Of a stretch of DNA of 64,000 bases, positions 17,497 to 30,600 are shown piece by piece. A model generated the notes under the pieces. It was not told where the DNA came from and made no database searches. It worked only from the letters and a program-made list of their open reading frames with translations. The stretch comes from Yponomeuta sedellus (lineage: Eukaryota > Arthropoda > Insecta > Lepidoptera > Yponomeutidae). Positions within the stretch are counted from its first letter, which is position 1; every line of letters starts with the position of its first letter. Both the position numbers and the translations under genes were made by a program. The stretch is from contig OW203734.1 in assembly GCA_934045075.1 (NCBI GenBank), positions 10,923,516 to 10,987,515 on the forward strand, in the 5' to 3' direction.

Positions 17497-20400
17497 GATT
17501 TGTTGTAGTAGTATTAATTACTATCGTAGCCGTGGAAAGAAATTCGGGGTTACGAAAGCACCAACTGAAATTCAAACACAATAACTTATGCAAAATTTAC
17601 CAGAGTTGCCAGCACGTGGTGTTCATTTTGCACGATGGAATTAAAAATTATGTAGCCTTCTATCAGAGAGAAACATGGGCTTAATTACCACATACATACG
17701 ATTGACAATTTCAAGCGCTGAGGTATTTTCTGTAATGCATAAAAAAATCGTGAAAAAAATATCCTTCGAAGCGGCTTCATCGATTTTCATGATTTTTTTG
17801 TGTAGGTATTATCAGATCTACCAAAAGCCCTTAATGGGTCGTGGGCCCGTGGTCGTGGGTCGTGAAAAATCGAAATTATTTATGTATGTACGTTAATAGA
17901 CCTTGAACGTTCGATCAAAAAGTACTTGCGAAAAATGTTTTCAATTAGTTAAAATTGCATCCAAATTTACAAAACGCTGTAAAGATTGTTTTGACACAGC
18001 ATGCACTCAACTTCTCGAACCAATTTGGAACATCATGCCATGTATCACTTACCTCAACGCATGAAATTCACATGGGCAGACGTGGTAATTAAGCCCATAC
18101 GCTCTCTTTCTATCACTCTCTCTGAGAGAAAGCCTGTGTACTTCAGTGGGACGGATATATCATACTTAAATAAAAAAAAAAATTTCACTGCCGATAAAAT
18201 AGTAATTCGTGAAAGCAAGGATCGCAATTTATTTGCAGTTTTCCGTTATCGAGAGTTACGAGATTTTAGGGTACTAGTCACTCGGTTTTTATTAATAATA
18301 ATTTTATGCAAGTAAGTTTAGACTTTCAATATTCACTTACTATTGTAAGTCTTAAAATAGTAAGTGAATATTTACTTAAAATAGTAAGTAAAAACCACAA
18401 AATAAAAACCGGAAAGTGCAAGTCGAACTCACCCAACGCGAATTTCGTATTTACATATTACAAGTAGTTAGGAAATCGAGCCTCACAGTTTTTCCGAGCT
18501 TTTCCCGAAATTCAAAGACATGTTTTTATAGTTCAATTACAAATGTATGTTTTTTAGAATTTTCTCTGTACTTAATATTACCATTACCTACGTAAACTTA
18601 AATATATGGTTTAATTTTTAACTCGACAAAGACGACAACAACGAGTTCCTAAGATTTGGGCCTTTAGTTTCAAAAGGCATCGAGCCAAATAAACTGTAAT
18701 TTGTGCGTAAAGGACTTTCTGGCAACACTAAAATTGCCTTTGCTGACTGACATCTGACAGCTGTTGATGAACACAAGAAGTTGCGTTCCGAAACAAAAAA
18801 ACTAATCAGCTTTCATGGACGCAGCTAAAACAGGAAATTATTTTCTCCTTATATTTTTGGGGTAGTTGGTTTTAAGGAAAATCGGGACGTAACGATCCTC
18901 GTCATCACAGGTGCGGTGCGAACAGCCAGCACCAGAGCTCACTAAACTTGTGAAGGTGAGTGGAGTAAATAGACCGGGTAGACCTACTGACTGGCTGATT
19001 CGATTTGAGTTGCGTGTGTAACGTTGTCTGATCGCAACGTTCGGTGCCCGCGAGCTTATCAACCGCGTGCGAGTTAGTTCAAACTCAAAAGTTTTAATTT
19101 CGTTTTGTTGGGGTGAATCGTAACATTTTCCTTTTTTCTAATTAAAGTGTGTAATTCTTACCCAAGATACCACCGCGACAGAGCTAATTTTTTATAAACC
19201 TATATTGGAAAACATTTCGCAGGACACGTAAGGTATAAATATTGTTTTGATTTTTAAAAGAAGTTTGAAATCTACTCTATAAAAATAATACGAGTGCAAC
19301 TTGAAAATAAATAAGTATTAATTATAAGTACCTACGTAGGTTTATTAAAAGTCACTCTTTTATTTATTAGGTAGCACCACTCCAACAGCAAGCACACAAA
19401 CATGACAAAGCTTATAATGACTTAGAGGGATAGCAATTACATAAAGCCAATTAAATGCACAGTAGTCGACAAGTGCACAGCATTTGTAGACTACTTGTTT
19501 GAGAGTATCTACTTATATGGAAACAACTTAGAAATATAATGTAATAATTTGATACTATTTTAGATTTTATTATTAATTTAGGTAAGAATTTTTTGATTTA
19601 GGAAATTAATTTTGACTTAAATGTGCCATTAAAGCTGTCGTGACAAATAAACGTGGTAAACACAATTTTGAAGAATCCACCTAAGCCATATTTGAGAAAG
19701 TGCTGCAAATCGCCTTGGGTAGGTCAGTTTCTAATTCAAATCTTATTTTAAATCGCTCGTCCGCAGTGGGCACGGTTCGTGATAAGCCCATATTCTGTCT
19801 CTTTGTTTTCCTGAGAGAAGGCTTATACTCTGCTGTGAGATCTTTTCATAGCAGGATGCTCACTTATAGGGTGTGATAGATAACACATATGAAGGGTGCA
19901 AGGGAAGAACATGCTATGTCCGACCGACATTGAACTGAGATAATGGCAATAATAGATTTCAAACCTCTATAAAATAAACATTACTTATGTGATTTATTAC
20001 ACAAATGTCTTGTTTTTTAATAAATAGTATTAGTGTTCAGTGACAAAGGTAAAAATGAACCATGGACAAAACATTTTTTTTCCGTGTACGACTAGAACCT
20101 TGCATGTTTTTGCATTGTAGTAGTATTTTTATGAGGCGATTAGGTACTCAGAGACTCTGCATGTTTTTCTCAAGACCGTTTTTGATTTTCGTTCTACCAC
20201 TTTTACACTACAAAATGGCATTATCAGTTTAAAAAAAGTAAAAATGCGACATTGCATGTTCTTCCCTTGTACCCTTCATATATTCTTTTTTATATTTCAT
20301 TAACTCGAACACCATTTATTTCAGGCTCTACTACGTAGACGTACAACGTAGGTAGGTACGTTAGTAGATACGATATACGATATGATACGTTAGGTAAAAT

Positions 20401-20651
20401 GTCGTGAGGAAAATTAAGATGAATATATTTAAGGTTTATTATAATAATATATTTTAATATATTTTAGATTTTAAGAAACCGTTGGATTGTTTTTTCACAA
20501 TTTCAAAGTTGTCTTTCGAAGTATAATAAAATTGTTGCCATGTTCAAATGGCAAGCAATGACACTGTAAATACTAGAAAAGAATAGTTACGTATGATTAT
20601 ACTTATATGATTTGTTATATTTGAAATAACTTAAATAATTGATTATACTAT

Positions 20652-20782
20652 TTTATTTTTATTTTTAATGCACTAACCCGTGCTAAGGACTAATTTAAAA
20701 AACCTATTTAGAGGCTAAAAATTTCACCCATGCCGGGATTTGAACCCGCAACCTCTGGATATCCGTGCCAGCGCTCTATAAT
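20652..20782 (-). mobile_element. Truncated copy of the tRNA-like element
   Basis: GCACTAACCCGTGCTAAGGA, the left inverted arm and the 3' two thirds of the tRNA-like core (20725-20779) are present; the rest is lost. Confidence 0.65.
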
Positions 20783-21159
20783 TGAATTTAATTTAATAAC
20801 TTCCACACAACACAATTAGGTAGGTACCTACGATCTATTCTTATCAATTTTACGTATAGGTTGAACACCACCCGATGAATAGGGAATTATGTTACATGCT
20901 AGTTATAGGCTACTATAATTCTCGCTAAAGTTTGGATAGACTATTTCACAAGCTTGAATATCGATTTCGCAGCTATGTACGCAACCTCTGTAGTTTCGCT
21001 ACGGTCAGCGATATTAGGGCTATAGCACAGCAGTCCTTAACCCTACTGCACTAATGACAATTCGAAGTCTCAGAACAATAACTTTAGTTATTATTTAGTT
21101 AACTTTAGTTATTGTTCTGAGTTCGAAGTAGGTACATTCCATAGTGCAACAAGATTGTA

Positions 21160-21392
21160 CAGTCTTAGCTTTTAGAATATACCTCGGGCTCTAGAGTAGG
21201 CTTCGGTTTTCGCCGAAGGCACACGTGTGTAATACTACTTCCTTCTCTGTATAAAAACTTTTCTCTACTATTTTGATAAGCTATGTAAAGTTATACATAA
21301 CAATACAAAATAAACCTTACCTTATTGCAATATAATCGGGGTTTCCGATATAGCCGAGGTATATTCTAAAAGCTATGTAATAGACTGTACCT
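21160..21392. mobile_element. Tc1/mariner-type MITE, copy 3 (inverted)
   Basis: Opens ACAGTCTTAGCTTTTAGAAT and closes AAGCTATGTAATAGACTGT. The interior is the reverse complement of the other copies (GAGTAGGCTTCGGTTTTCG). It lies in the neugrin to CRAL-TRIO intergenic space. Confidence 0.6.
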
Positions 21393-21660
21393 GATTGTAC
21401 TAATCAGCTACTCAATGTTGACCTACGTAGGTTACGTACATCGAATTGTCGTAATAAGCAATTTTTTTCCTTTTATTTATTTCGGGATCACCAAACAGAA
21501 AGTTACACTGTGATGCGCCAGTCAAATATGCTATGAATCTTATGTCTTATAGTCTTATGAAACGCGGCTCAGATCGGCCGTGACTTTTTTTAGTTCAATG
21601 TACCTACTTACATCTAAGAAGTTTGTTTACTACTGTGATATCATCATGACTAAGAAAGCT

Positions 21661-24065
21661 TAAAAGTACTTTGACAGTGACAAAAATTATGTATGTCACA
21701 CATTCTTCGATTTCCCTCATTTTTCACGACTACTACTTTACCCTTTGACCAGATCTGACTTTTTACCTGCTTCTCCGTTTTTATCCAGTTTTCTATTTTA
21801 AAGTTACTACAAATCTACAAATAAAATCACACCTGAAGTCGTTCCAGAGTTTATTTATTAATTATAAAAGTTATAAAACGTTACACTGGCGCCCAACGTG
21901 GGGCGAAACCCAACGTCACCCCACGGCTTGATACGCTGAGACGACAAAGCCCACCCACCGCGACTACGCTGCGAGTGCGAAGGCAAATAAGAGTACGATT
22001 ACCACGATTATACGTGTGCACAATCGTCGAACTGCTGCTGCTGTTTCATACCCACGACCCACGACCTCATACATCACAGACGCATCCCTTGGAGCTCCCC
22101 AGCCTTGCTCAAGGGTTCTGTTGGACTTCTCCGCCGCCCCCAACTTTAACCACCAACCTCTTCCAGTTCTGAAGACCTGCAAGATTTTTTTTTGTTAAGT
22201 GTTGTTAAGTGTTTTATAAATAAAATATTATAAATTAATTTTAAAGTGCGACTTGACTTCTGGACCACAAGGTAATTCATCATATCTACTCATTGACCAT
22301 TCTTCACTAACTAGATTCACCCAGAGTAACAATTTTTTTCGGCCCTAATAAAAGTCCTATTCTATCTATCTGCACCCCACCTAACCGAAACATACCACAG
22401 TTAGTATACTCCAACAGTATACAATCAATAACTTCTACACGCATTTATCAGACAGTTACACAACCACAGGCTGCTCACTAGCAGTTCCATAGACCTCGGT
22501 AACCTGGAATTTATAATTCCAGGTGGGACTGGTTACTAACTTACGTTACCTCAGGAGAGTATCCTGGGTAATTACACGTAGACAGCCTAGCTTTACCCTC
22601 TAGGTCTTCGAGGCCGACTCGAAGGTAAGGCGAAACTGCACTCATACAGTCTATTGATAACAATATTATATTATTAAAATTTAAATTATAATTATTTACA
22701 AAATCTTTGCAAACCAAATTTCTAGACGTCAGTAATTCTGACACCATTCATTGTCATAAAATTTTTCAAAATTCTAAACAAAACCTCCACAGGTTAAACC
22801 TACAAGGAACTCTTTGGCAATAAAATAAAAACTCTCACCCTTACCCCATCCTTACCTCATTACTAAAATAATTCCTAACCTCTTTTTTTATAGTATCCGT
22901 ACTCTTTTTAAATATTTAACTGTCAACTTGTACAAAACCTACCAACGTCACCTTTTTATAGTTTTATTTTTCTGTATATAATCACCACATTACCTTTTCG
23001 GACACATTTGCGTCATACTATTTGTTTATTTATTTATTAACTATACACTTACACCACTATCCTCCAGGACATTTACTAACCATTTTTTTAGAACATCCAA
23101 ACTTTCAATCAGGTGCGGCGACATCACGTTAAATAAGCCTAGGTCAACTAATTTATCAATCGCGTTATCTAATTAAACGCGTTACGGTGTTTACCCCACC
23201 AAAGCTCTTGAGAGCACTGCTACGACGGATTCTACCCCGTCGGGTACTATGTACCCAATATTATAAATATTGTTAATATGTAAATAACTTTCATAGAGCG
23301 GATTGTGACTCAATAAATAAGCCTTACCACTACCGAATACCAGCGGGTGGTAACTGGCTAAATAAGCCTATTACTAATTTAGGCCAGTTTCTGGATAAAT
23401 CTAATTAATAAAAATAGATTTTGTCTATAATGAGTGAACGTCTTCACCTTTACTGTAGTTGAAGACAATGACAGATGATGCATGCTAGGGATGAGTGGTA
23501 GATGATGAATAGAAGTGGAACTGCCTAATGTAAATATTCATTGTAAATATCACTCCACACACTCTAAATTTTTTTCATCGCCCATCCTTTATATTTTATT
23601 TTAATATTTAAGAATAACCATATTTACTTACCCATACCACATCCCCGACCTTCATCGACTTTACTCTCGACCTTGACTTTAAATTTTAAATTATATAAGT
23701 TAACTTGACTATATTTTTTATAAAAAAAATTTTTTTTAGATATTTTTTTTAAATAAATATATCTAAAAAATATTTTTTTTACCGGTGCCCCCGGGTAATG
23801 TGACGGTGCAAACCTCTTTACACCATTTTTATTTCTTTTTCCATCTATCATTTTCAAATATTTAAATTATGTATGTCACACATTCTTCGATTTCCCTCAT
23901 TTTTCACGACTACTACTTTACCCTTTGACCAGATCTGACTTTTTACCTGCTTCTCCGTTTTTATCCAGTTTTCTATTTTAAAGTTACTATAAATCTACAA
24001 ATAAAATCACACCTGAAGTCGTTCCAGAGTTTATTTATTAATTATAAAAGTTATAAAACGTTACA
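21661..24065 (+). mobile_element. Non-autonomous LTR retrotransposon with lysine-tRNA primer site
   Basis: The 5' LTR ends at 21885 (AAAACGTTACA) and is followed by an 18-nt primer site matching the lysine tRNA 3' end (TGGCGCCCAACGTGGGGC, 21887-21904). The 3' LTR is 23799-24065 (267 bp, TGTGACGG to GTTACA). The LTRs agree almost perfectly from 21686/23866 onward. AGCT flanks both sides (21657-21660 and 24066-24069). The 1.9-kb interior has no gag or pol reading frame, so movement would need proteins from another element. The 5' LTR lacks or has replaced its first ~65 bp. Confidence 0.75.
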
Positions 24066-24069
24066 AGCT

Positions 24070-25240
24070 TTATAACAGGTACTCACTTAAGATAATCAGC
24101 TTGTTAGTATAAAGCGTATTTACAAGACACGTCGAAAGCCAAACTAGGTAAACCTGTACTATGGCTTTCGACGCCACCCTTCGGAGGATTATTTTTATGT
24201 TAAAAATAAAGGGACTACTCTTATTACTAGGACTGCATGCACAGTCAATAACGCTGGTTTTCAGCCCGTCCCCGTAATTCGAATTAAAAAGAATCTAAAT
24301 CTTAAAGGTTGACTTCCGGTCGACTACCCTACCTACCTATGTCTTAGGTAGGTACTACACTCGACCTCGTAAAATTAACTTGACTAATCCTATCTCAAAC
24401 AGGAAATAGGTACTTACCGAGGTAGAGACAACAATGTGTAAAATGTGTAAAACATTCCAAAGGGATGTTAGCTTTACAAACCAACTTACCTAGTGACATT
24501 ATTTATGAAGTCAATAGGTATTGTCGGACTGGCCTTCACACTCTGGGTCACGTCAAAAGCTTCCGTTCAAAGCGTTCCGTTCCGTACAGTCGGCAGAACT
24601 TGATACTCTAGCGATTGTATGAAACAACTAATATATTTTGATTTTCATTTCTTCAGTATTGCTCTTATAAACGTTGAATTTATGAGTATAGATATAACCA
24701 CCTATTCGGCTATTACGGCCCGGTTCCCTAAAACTTAACTAGAGAATGTCTTTTCGACCGGTTATATGAAAAGTAGTGAAATAAGTAACCACGCTTGTTT
24801 ACCTATATTTTAACATGGTCTGTCCGATTATGTTAAACTTTTATTAAGTTTTGTGTTAAATTGTGTTAGTTTAAACCAATAACAAAATCATTTACATAAC
24901 GATTATGTTAAACTATTAACAAAAAAAGCAGTTTGAAAACTTCAGAACAATTGAGATGTAAGACGTGTACCTACGTGATGTAGAGACTTAGTAAAATATT
25001 ATTTATAAACTAAAATCTCCATACAACTTATATTGTTCTTAACAGTTTAAAAACATAATTGTCATAATCAATGGGGTGAAACTGGTTTGTGTGAATATAG
25101 GCTATATTATTATTATTAAATCCTTATTGAACTACTAAAGTCACTAAAGATTGTACAATTGGCGGGTTATACTCGTACCTTAGTCTCGGTAAAAAACAGT
25201 TTTTTTAGCAAAATGAGCTGCATAAATTAGTTTTATTTAC
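24070..25240. other. Intergenic DNA with no recognised gene
   Basis: AT-rich. A LINE-tail relic is at 25093-25195 (GTACAATTGGCGGGTTATAC). Confidence 0.4.
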
Positions 25241-25430
25241 GTAGCCTCAGGCCTTCTCTCAGAAAGAGAAAGAGAGAGAGAGAGGGAGAGAGAGAGAGGA
25301 GAGAATATGCGTGCTCACCACAGATTGCCAATTTCACCACTCAGGTATGCGAGCACCTGTGAAACTCAGATTTCCTCGCGACTTTTTTCCTTCACCGTTA
25401 GCGAGTGGTATTATTCTTCTTCAGGATATA
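25240..25430 (-). repeat. Interspersed repeat with GA microsatellite
   Basis: An inverted copy of the repeat at 3160-3299, containing an expanded GA run (25263-25305). Confidence 0.55.
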
Positions 25431-25539
25431 TCTGAAAATATGGCCGTCTAAATAAAATACTTATCAAAATTATTATTACTTTCAAGTAAGTATAATTTTT
25501 TATGTTTATTTATTTTATTTGTTTATTTTCAACAAACTT

Positions 25540-27593
25540 AACTATCATTACAGGGAGTCCCTAATTTAATAGTTAATCTAACACAATGAACAAAACACAA
25601 ACAAAACTAAATACTATGTCTAACAATCAGTACGGATTTAGAGCAGGGAAGTCTACTGAGCAAGCAGTTCATGAACTCACTAGCTTTGTGGTAGATAACT
25701 TCAACAGGAGAAATAAAGTCATAGGTATATTTTTGGACTTGGCGAAAGCATTTGACACGGTCTCTATCCCCATACTGCTTCAAAAACTTGAAAACATAGG
25801 AATTCGGGGAACCCAGCTCAAATTATTTGAAGATTATCTCACGGACAGGACTCAATGTGTTAAAATTGGCAACAATATGAGTTTTGACTTACCTATCCGG
25901 TACGGAGTCCCACAGGGCAGTATTTTAGGACCGGTCCTTTTTTTGATCTATCTAAATGATCTCCTTGAGTTAAACCCTTTCCGTGGAAAAATTATCTCTT
26001 ATGCTGACGATACTGCACTTCTTTTTTCTGATAAAACTTGGAAGGGTGCTTTTCATGCTGCCCAAATAGGCTTTGATTCTGTCTCCCTTTGGTTGCGTCA
26101 TAATTATTTAACTTTAAATCCTGATAAAACAAACTACATAACATTTTCTATGACAAATGCAAGTCAACCACCTCAATCATTATGTATTTTTGCTCACAAA
26201 TGTGCAAATCCTCAAAATTGTTCTTGTCCTTCTCTTTCTCGCACCATTACCGTTAAATATCTTGGCATAATTCTTGATAATAACCTCAGCTTCAGGCAAC
26301 ACATTGAACTTTTATCCGGGAGAGTCCGAAAGTTAATTTTTGTTTTCAAAAATCTTCGACATGCTGCAGATCCTTTATTACTAAAACGTGTTTATTTAGC
26401 CCTTTGTCAGTCCCTTCTGGTTTACTGCATAACAGTCTGGGGTGGTGCACCAAAAACTATTTTATTACCCTTGGAAAGAGCTCAAAGGGCGGTACTAAAA
26501 GTATGCACCTTTCACCCTATACTTTTCCCTACAAGACTGTTGTATGAGTTCTGCGAGGTACTGACAGTGAGGCAATTATTTATCTACCACACGGCGTTAA
26601 AACAACACACTCACCATATCTATAATCCCAATCTTGTCTTATCCCAACGTCGGAAAAATAAAGTTATGCCTACAATTCAACACAAATTTTCCTATATACA
26701 AAAATACTTTATGTTTCTTGGCCCTTATTTATACAATAAAATTAATAAAAATCTCCCGTTATATAACCTGACCACATATGAGTTCAAAAATGTTCTATAT
26801 GAGTATCTACAGAAACTTGGTTATGAAGAATCCGAGTTGCTACTAAAAATCCAAACATGATTCACCCAGCACACTGAGTTGGTCCTTCTATACTCATACA
26901 CCCTCTCACACACACTCACGCATACTCATCAAACACACAGAGAGGTTCACATACACCAACGGTATATTGTAACTACCTACATTAATTTATATTATCTTTA
27001 TACCTAGTAAGAATACCCTAATTGTTAACTTTTGTACTGTACTGCTTTTAACGTACATATTGTCAAAGCTACATACGTACTATATTTAGAGTGAAGAGCA
27101 CTGTTGCCTGAGATACAGGTCTAGAACCTAGTTCAGGCACAGAAGATAATTGTTTATATGCAGCTTTGCCTCAAATATTGTAAGTAATACGCCTAAATAA
27201 CTGTGGCAAATTGAATTTCTCAATAAAGATATTTCTCATAAATGATAAAAGAACATTATCAATACAACTAGAAACACACAATATTACAAACTATTAATTA
27301 AAAATTTTAATAAGTTTTTTTACAATTTTAATAAGACTATTTTACAATTTCTTACATGTTATTAATTTAACTTTAAGGAAAACAAGCCATAGTTATAAGA
27401 ACTCTTTTGTATTGTTAAAATTGTTTAGTATATTTTTTATAAAAAAAATATTTTCCTATACCTAACTATAACGGAGCGACTAGACCGCCAATTGTAAAAC
27501 ATTATGTACCTACCTACTTAAAATTAAGAAATCATGATTGTATTATTTATAAGTGTTCTATGCAATAAAGTGTTCTCTATCATCTATCTATAA
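25540..27593 (+). mobile_element. Non-LTR retrotransposon (Jockey/CR1-like LINE), 5'-truncated copy
   Basis: The element comprises the reverse transcriptase ORF plus a 3' UTR that ends with GACCGCCAATTGTA at about 27483, CAATAAAGTGTTCTCTAT at about 27565 and a short TATC/ATCT tail. This 3' end recurs through the window (for example 2820-2935, 30735-30870, 31005-31125, 45155-45230 and, inverted, 47391-47515), so this copy identifies the family behind those fragments. The 5' boundary is approximate, and I found no clear target duplication. It lies between the divergent neugrin and CRAL-TRIO genes. Confidence 0.75.
25586..26860 (+). CDS. LINE reverse transcriptase, 5'-truncated but uninterrupted (424 codons)
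   Basis: This is a single open frame with strong non-LTR reverse transcriptase blocks: NQYGFRAGKSTEQA (residues 14-27), FLDLAKAFDTV with the first catalytic Asp (49-59), GVPQGSILGPVLFLIYLNDL (107-126) and the YADD active site (139-142), then KYLGIILDNNLSF in the thumb region. The apurinic endonuclease domain and RT fingers normally upstream are absent, so the element is 5'-truncated and ATG 25586 is probably not a native start. The frame carries no stop or frameshift, which suggests a fairly young insertion. The blocks fit the Jockey/CR1 group; I cannot place the clade more finely. The ORF is followed by about 730 bp of 3' UTR and an ATCT-rich tail. Confidence 0.88.
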   Translation: MNKTQTKLNTMSNNQYGFRAGKSTEQAVHELTSFVVDNFNRRNKVIGIFLDLAKAFDTVSIPILLQKLENIGIRGTQLKLFEDYLTDRTQCVKIGNNMSFDLPIRYGVPQGSILGPVLFLIYLNDLLELNPFRGKIISYADDTALLFSDKTWKGAFHAAQIGFDSVSLWLRHNYLTLNPDKTNYITFSMTNASQPPQSLCIFAHKCANPQNCSCPSLSRTITVKYLGIILDNNLSFRQHIELLSGRVRKLIFVFKNLRHAADPLLLKRVYLALCQSLLVYCITVWGGAPKTILLPLERAQRAVLKVCTFHPILFPTRLLYEFCEVLTVRQLFIYHTALKQHTHHIYNPNLVLSQRRKNKVMPTIQHKFSYIQKYFMFLGPYLYNKINKNLPLYNLTTYEFKNVLYEYLQKLGYEESELLLKIQT

Positions 27594-27637
27594 CTGAGTT
27601 CTTCCAATTCTGAGCTCAGGGTTTTTCTTTCAGAACT

Positions 27638-30600
27638 ATGCCTTCCGATCAAGGCGCGGAGTCTGGCAAAGAGCTGGCAGTTGTGAGAGACTGGCTGAAC
27701 AAACAGCCTCATCTGCCTCATGATGTCGGTAAGTAGGACCAGATATATAGCGCTTGTATTTCATTTTCATCATTGAAAAACTGGTTAATATTATGCTATT
27801 TTAAAGAAATAGTTGAAAGTAAATTATAATAAAATCCTTCTAAAATATGAAGACTCCAGGAAAAAAGGCGAAGTTTTCACTTTTTTTCGAAACTAATCTG
27901 TGAATGCAGTTTTGTAGGGAATTTCCGTTACTCTAAGTAAACCGAACAGGATAAAAAACAAATTAGTCTCGGATTTATTGACACTTAAAAAATCGCATTC
28001 AGGGAAAGTGGCATAAGTCAAACTTTCAAAATGCAATATCTCCAAATGTTTGTTGCTTGACTAGTTTGTCTTTTTCCCTGGGGTCTTCATATATACTTTA
28101 ATATATGGAAATGAAATGAAAAGGTTTTGTTCAAAGTTGCGCAGAAACTGCGGCTTAATGAACGTTACAATTCAAACTAGGTGTCCATTTCAAAATCGAG
28201 ATAATTTTGGAGAAAAAATGGACAAAAAACTCCAAAATTAGTCTTCTCGGTTGGTGGGTAAAGTTGGGGGCGGCGGAGTAGGCGTTGGGGTGTATGCATG
28301 GGGGCACTATAGAAGCCCTATTGGACAATTTGCCCTTCTCGGGAATAGTAACCATTCCCTTGCAGCATTTACCGCCGCTTCTTCATTAAAAATGGAGACC
28401 AACCCAGCTGTCACAGTAAAATTCCTTTGCAACAATAATTGCAAAGGACTAAACCTCTCATCGCCCATCTTGCAAACAACCTAATAACAACACTCACACA
28501 CAACACACACGCACCCTGACAAACTTAAATACTCGATTCTCAACACACAATCTAAAATAAACTAAATAATTTACGTATATAATATAACCCTGATTTTATA
28601 AGTATTTAAATAAATATTATAAACTATATTAACCAATAAATAAAAACAATTTACAACCGAAGCAACAGAAATAAGTAGGCGCATTCGCATAAAATGTGAA
28701 TATTTTGCGGTGTAAAATTGATTGCTAAGGTAGTCTCGGGCTTTACGCCTCAGAGAGCCGCGGCCGCTAGCGGGCTCAAAGATCACGCACATGAAGTTTC
28801 ACAATAATATTCGGAAGAATGTACTACAAAGAATACCGTACTACATGGACGGGCACCGCCCACTTAGTGATATGCCGTTCGTAAGGAATGACCATAGACT
28901 ATAAAAACCGTTCGAAATAAATAATGTAATATAATGTATCATTGGAGTAAGCTTACTTTATAAAACCGCCAAAGATAAGAAAAAAAGGCCAAGTCGGTTT
29001 TGAGACAAGGCCGGTCCCACCTTCGAAGGTCTGATGATGATCAGCTCTAGTTCGAGGGGATCTTGGTGCAGAAGCGTACCACGCTTCTTGGATTTGGACT
29101 CAGGTCGGTTTTGAGACAAGGCCGGTCCCACCTTCGAAGGTCTGATGATGATCAGTTCATCAAATTTTCGACGAGTGATTTTTCGTTTTTCGTTCGTAAC
29201 TCGGAAACGGTGCGTTTTACGGCACCGAGTCACGGGACCTTTTTTGCTCCCTAAGACCTCCCTGACCCATTCCCGGCCAAAAATAAAGTAAAAAAATTTC
29301 AACCCCCAAGGCTACATGGCTACTGCTTCCCGACACTTATAAAATTTACGAGTGATTTTTCGTTTTTCGTTCGTAACTCGGAAACGGTGCGTTTTACGGC
29401 ACCGAGTCACGGGACCTTTTTTGCTCCCTAAGACCTCCCTGACCCATTCCCGGCCAAAAATAAAGTAAAAAAATTTCAACCCCCAAGGCTACATGGCTAC
29501 TGCTTCCCGACACTTATAAAATTTACGAGTGATTTTTCGTTTTTCGTTCGTAACTCGGAAACGGTGCGTTTTACGGCACCGAGTCACGGGACCTTTTTTG
29601 CTCCCTAAGATCGCCCCTACACAATGCAAGAACAAAAAAATATAAAAAAATAAAAAAAAATTTGCTAAAATTTTGTCCTAAAAAATTTTTTAAAGGATTT
29701 TTTTTTCCTTTTTTGCGTCCAATAGGGCTTTTAAAGTGCCCCCATGCATACACCCACCAACCGTTTAATCATGCCAAATATATAGTCGAATAACTCCACA
29801 ATAAACAATGTTATAAAAAAAAGTCAAAGAACAAAAACGTATTATTTTAACGTGTTAAACCGATTGCAAAAAAAAAAAAAAACAAAAAAAAAATAATAAT
29901 CAAATTTGCAAAAATTTTCTAAGTCCTCGGCCCATAGCGCCCCCAAGGCTACACCCCAACCGTCTTCTCAAAGTCCTTCATTAACAGGATGGATGGGCCG
30001 ATAGGCAGTAATGTAGTACAACGGTTAATACTTACTTAACTTTATCTTATTTCAATTTCACATCGCGCTGTACCTAGTTGAGTGGCTGTATATAGAAAGT
30101 TGGAACATGGTTCAACAGAAATGGAAGAAATATAAATAGATTTTTTTAAATTTCATCGCTGTCAGTAGATAACGTCCTAGTAGCAACTCCCTAGAGCTGA
30201 ACGGTGTTACTTCAACCAGCTCCTTACGTAAGTAGTAATGAAGAATTTATTTCAACGTAAAGAATTGAACATTCTGTTCCACTATTATAATAATATTATG
30301 ATGCTGCTGTCTGCTGCTGCTAATAGGGGTAGAGTTGTAGTGGAAACACACACAGCGAAAAGAAAGCGTCACGGGTTGGCCATCTTTTCTCAAATTATCT
30401 CAGGTATAATACAAACGTTTAAATTGTCTTGATAAACGGCTGAGGTAGAAACGACCACGAATACCTTAAAATACCAACCCTTAAAATACAAGGCTAGGCT
30501 AGCCATTCACCCAAATATACTGGCGTCCAACTTACTGGAGACTTCGGAGTCTTCTACTCTTTTTTTGCCTCGCTATACAGTACCGTACGATCTTGCTCTA

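Larger units (their letters stand above)
17497..21650. other. Upstream region of neugrin, intergenic
   Basis: Repeat relics only: a GAACTCACCCAACG-type fragment after AAAAACCGG at 18395-18470, a fold-back at 18329-18374, the GTCCGCAGTGGGCACG repeat at 19750-19850, the tRNA-like fragment at 20652, a hairpin at 21060-21130 and the MITE at 21160. No coding exon recognised. Confidence 0.45.

Noticed and set aside
21975..22182. Coding frames inside the LTR element
   Set aside because: Three short overlapping frames with no gag or pol motif; compositional only.
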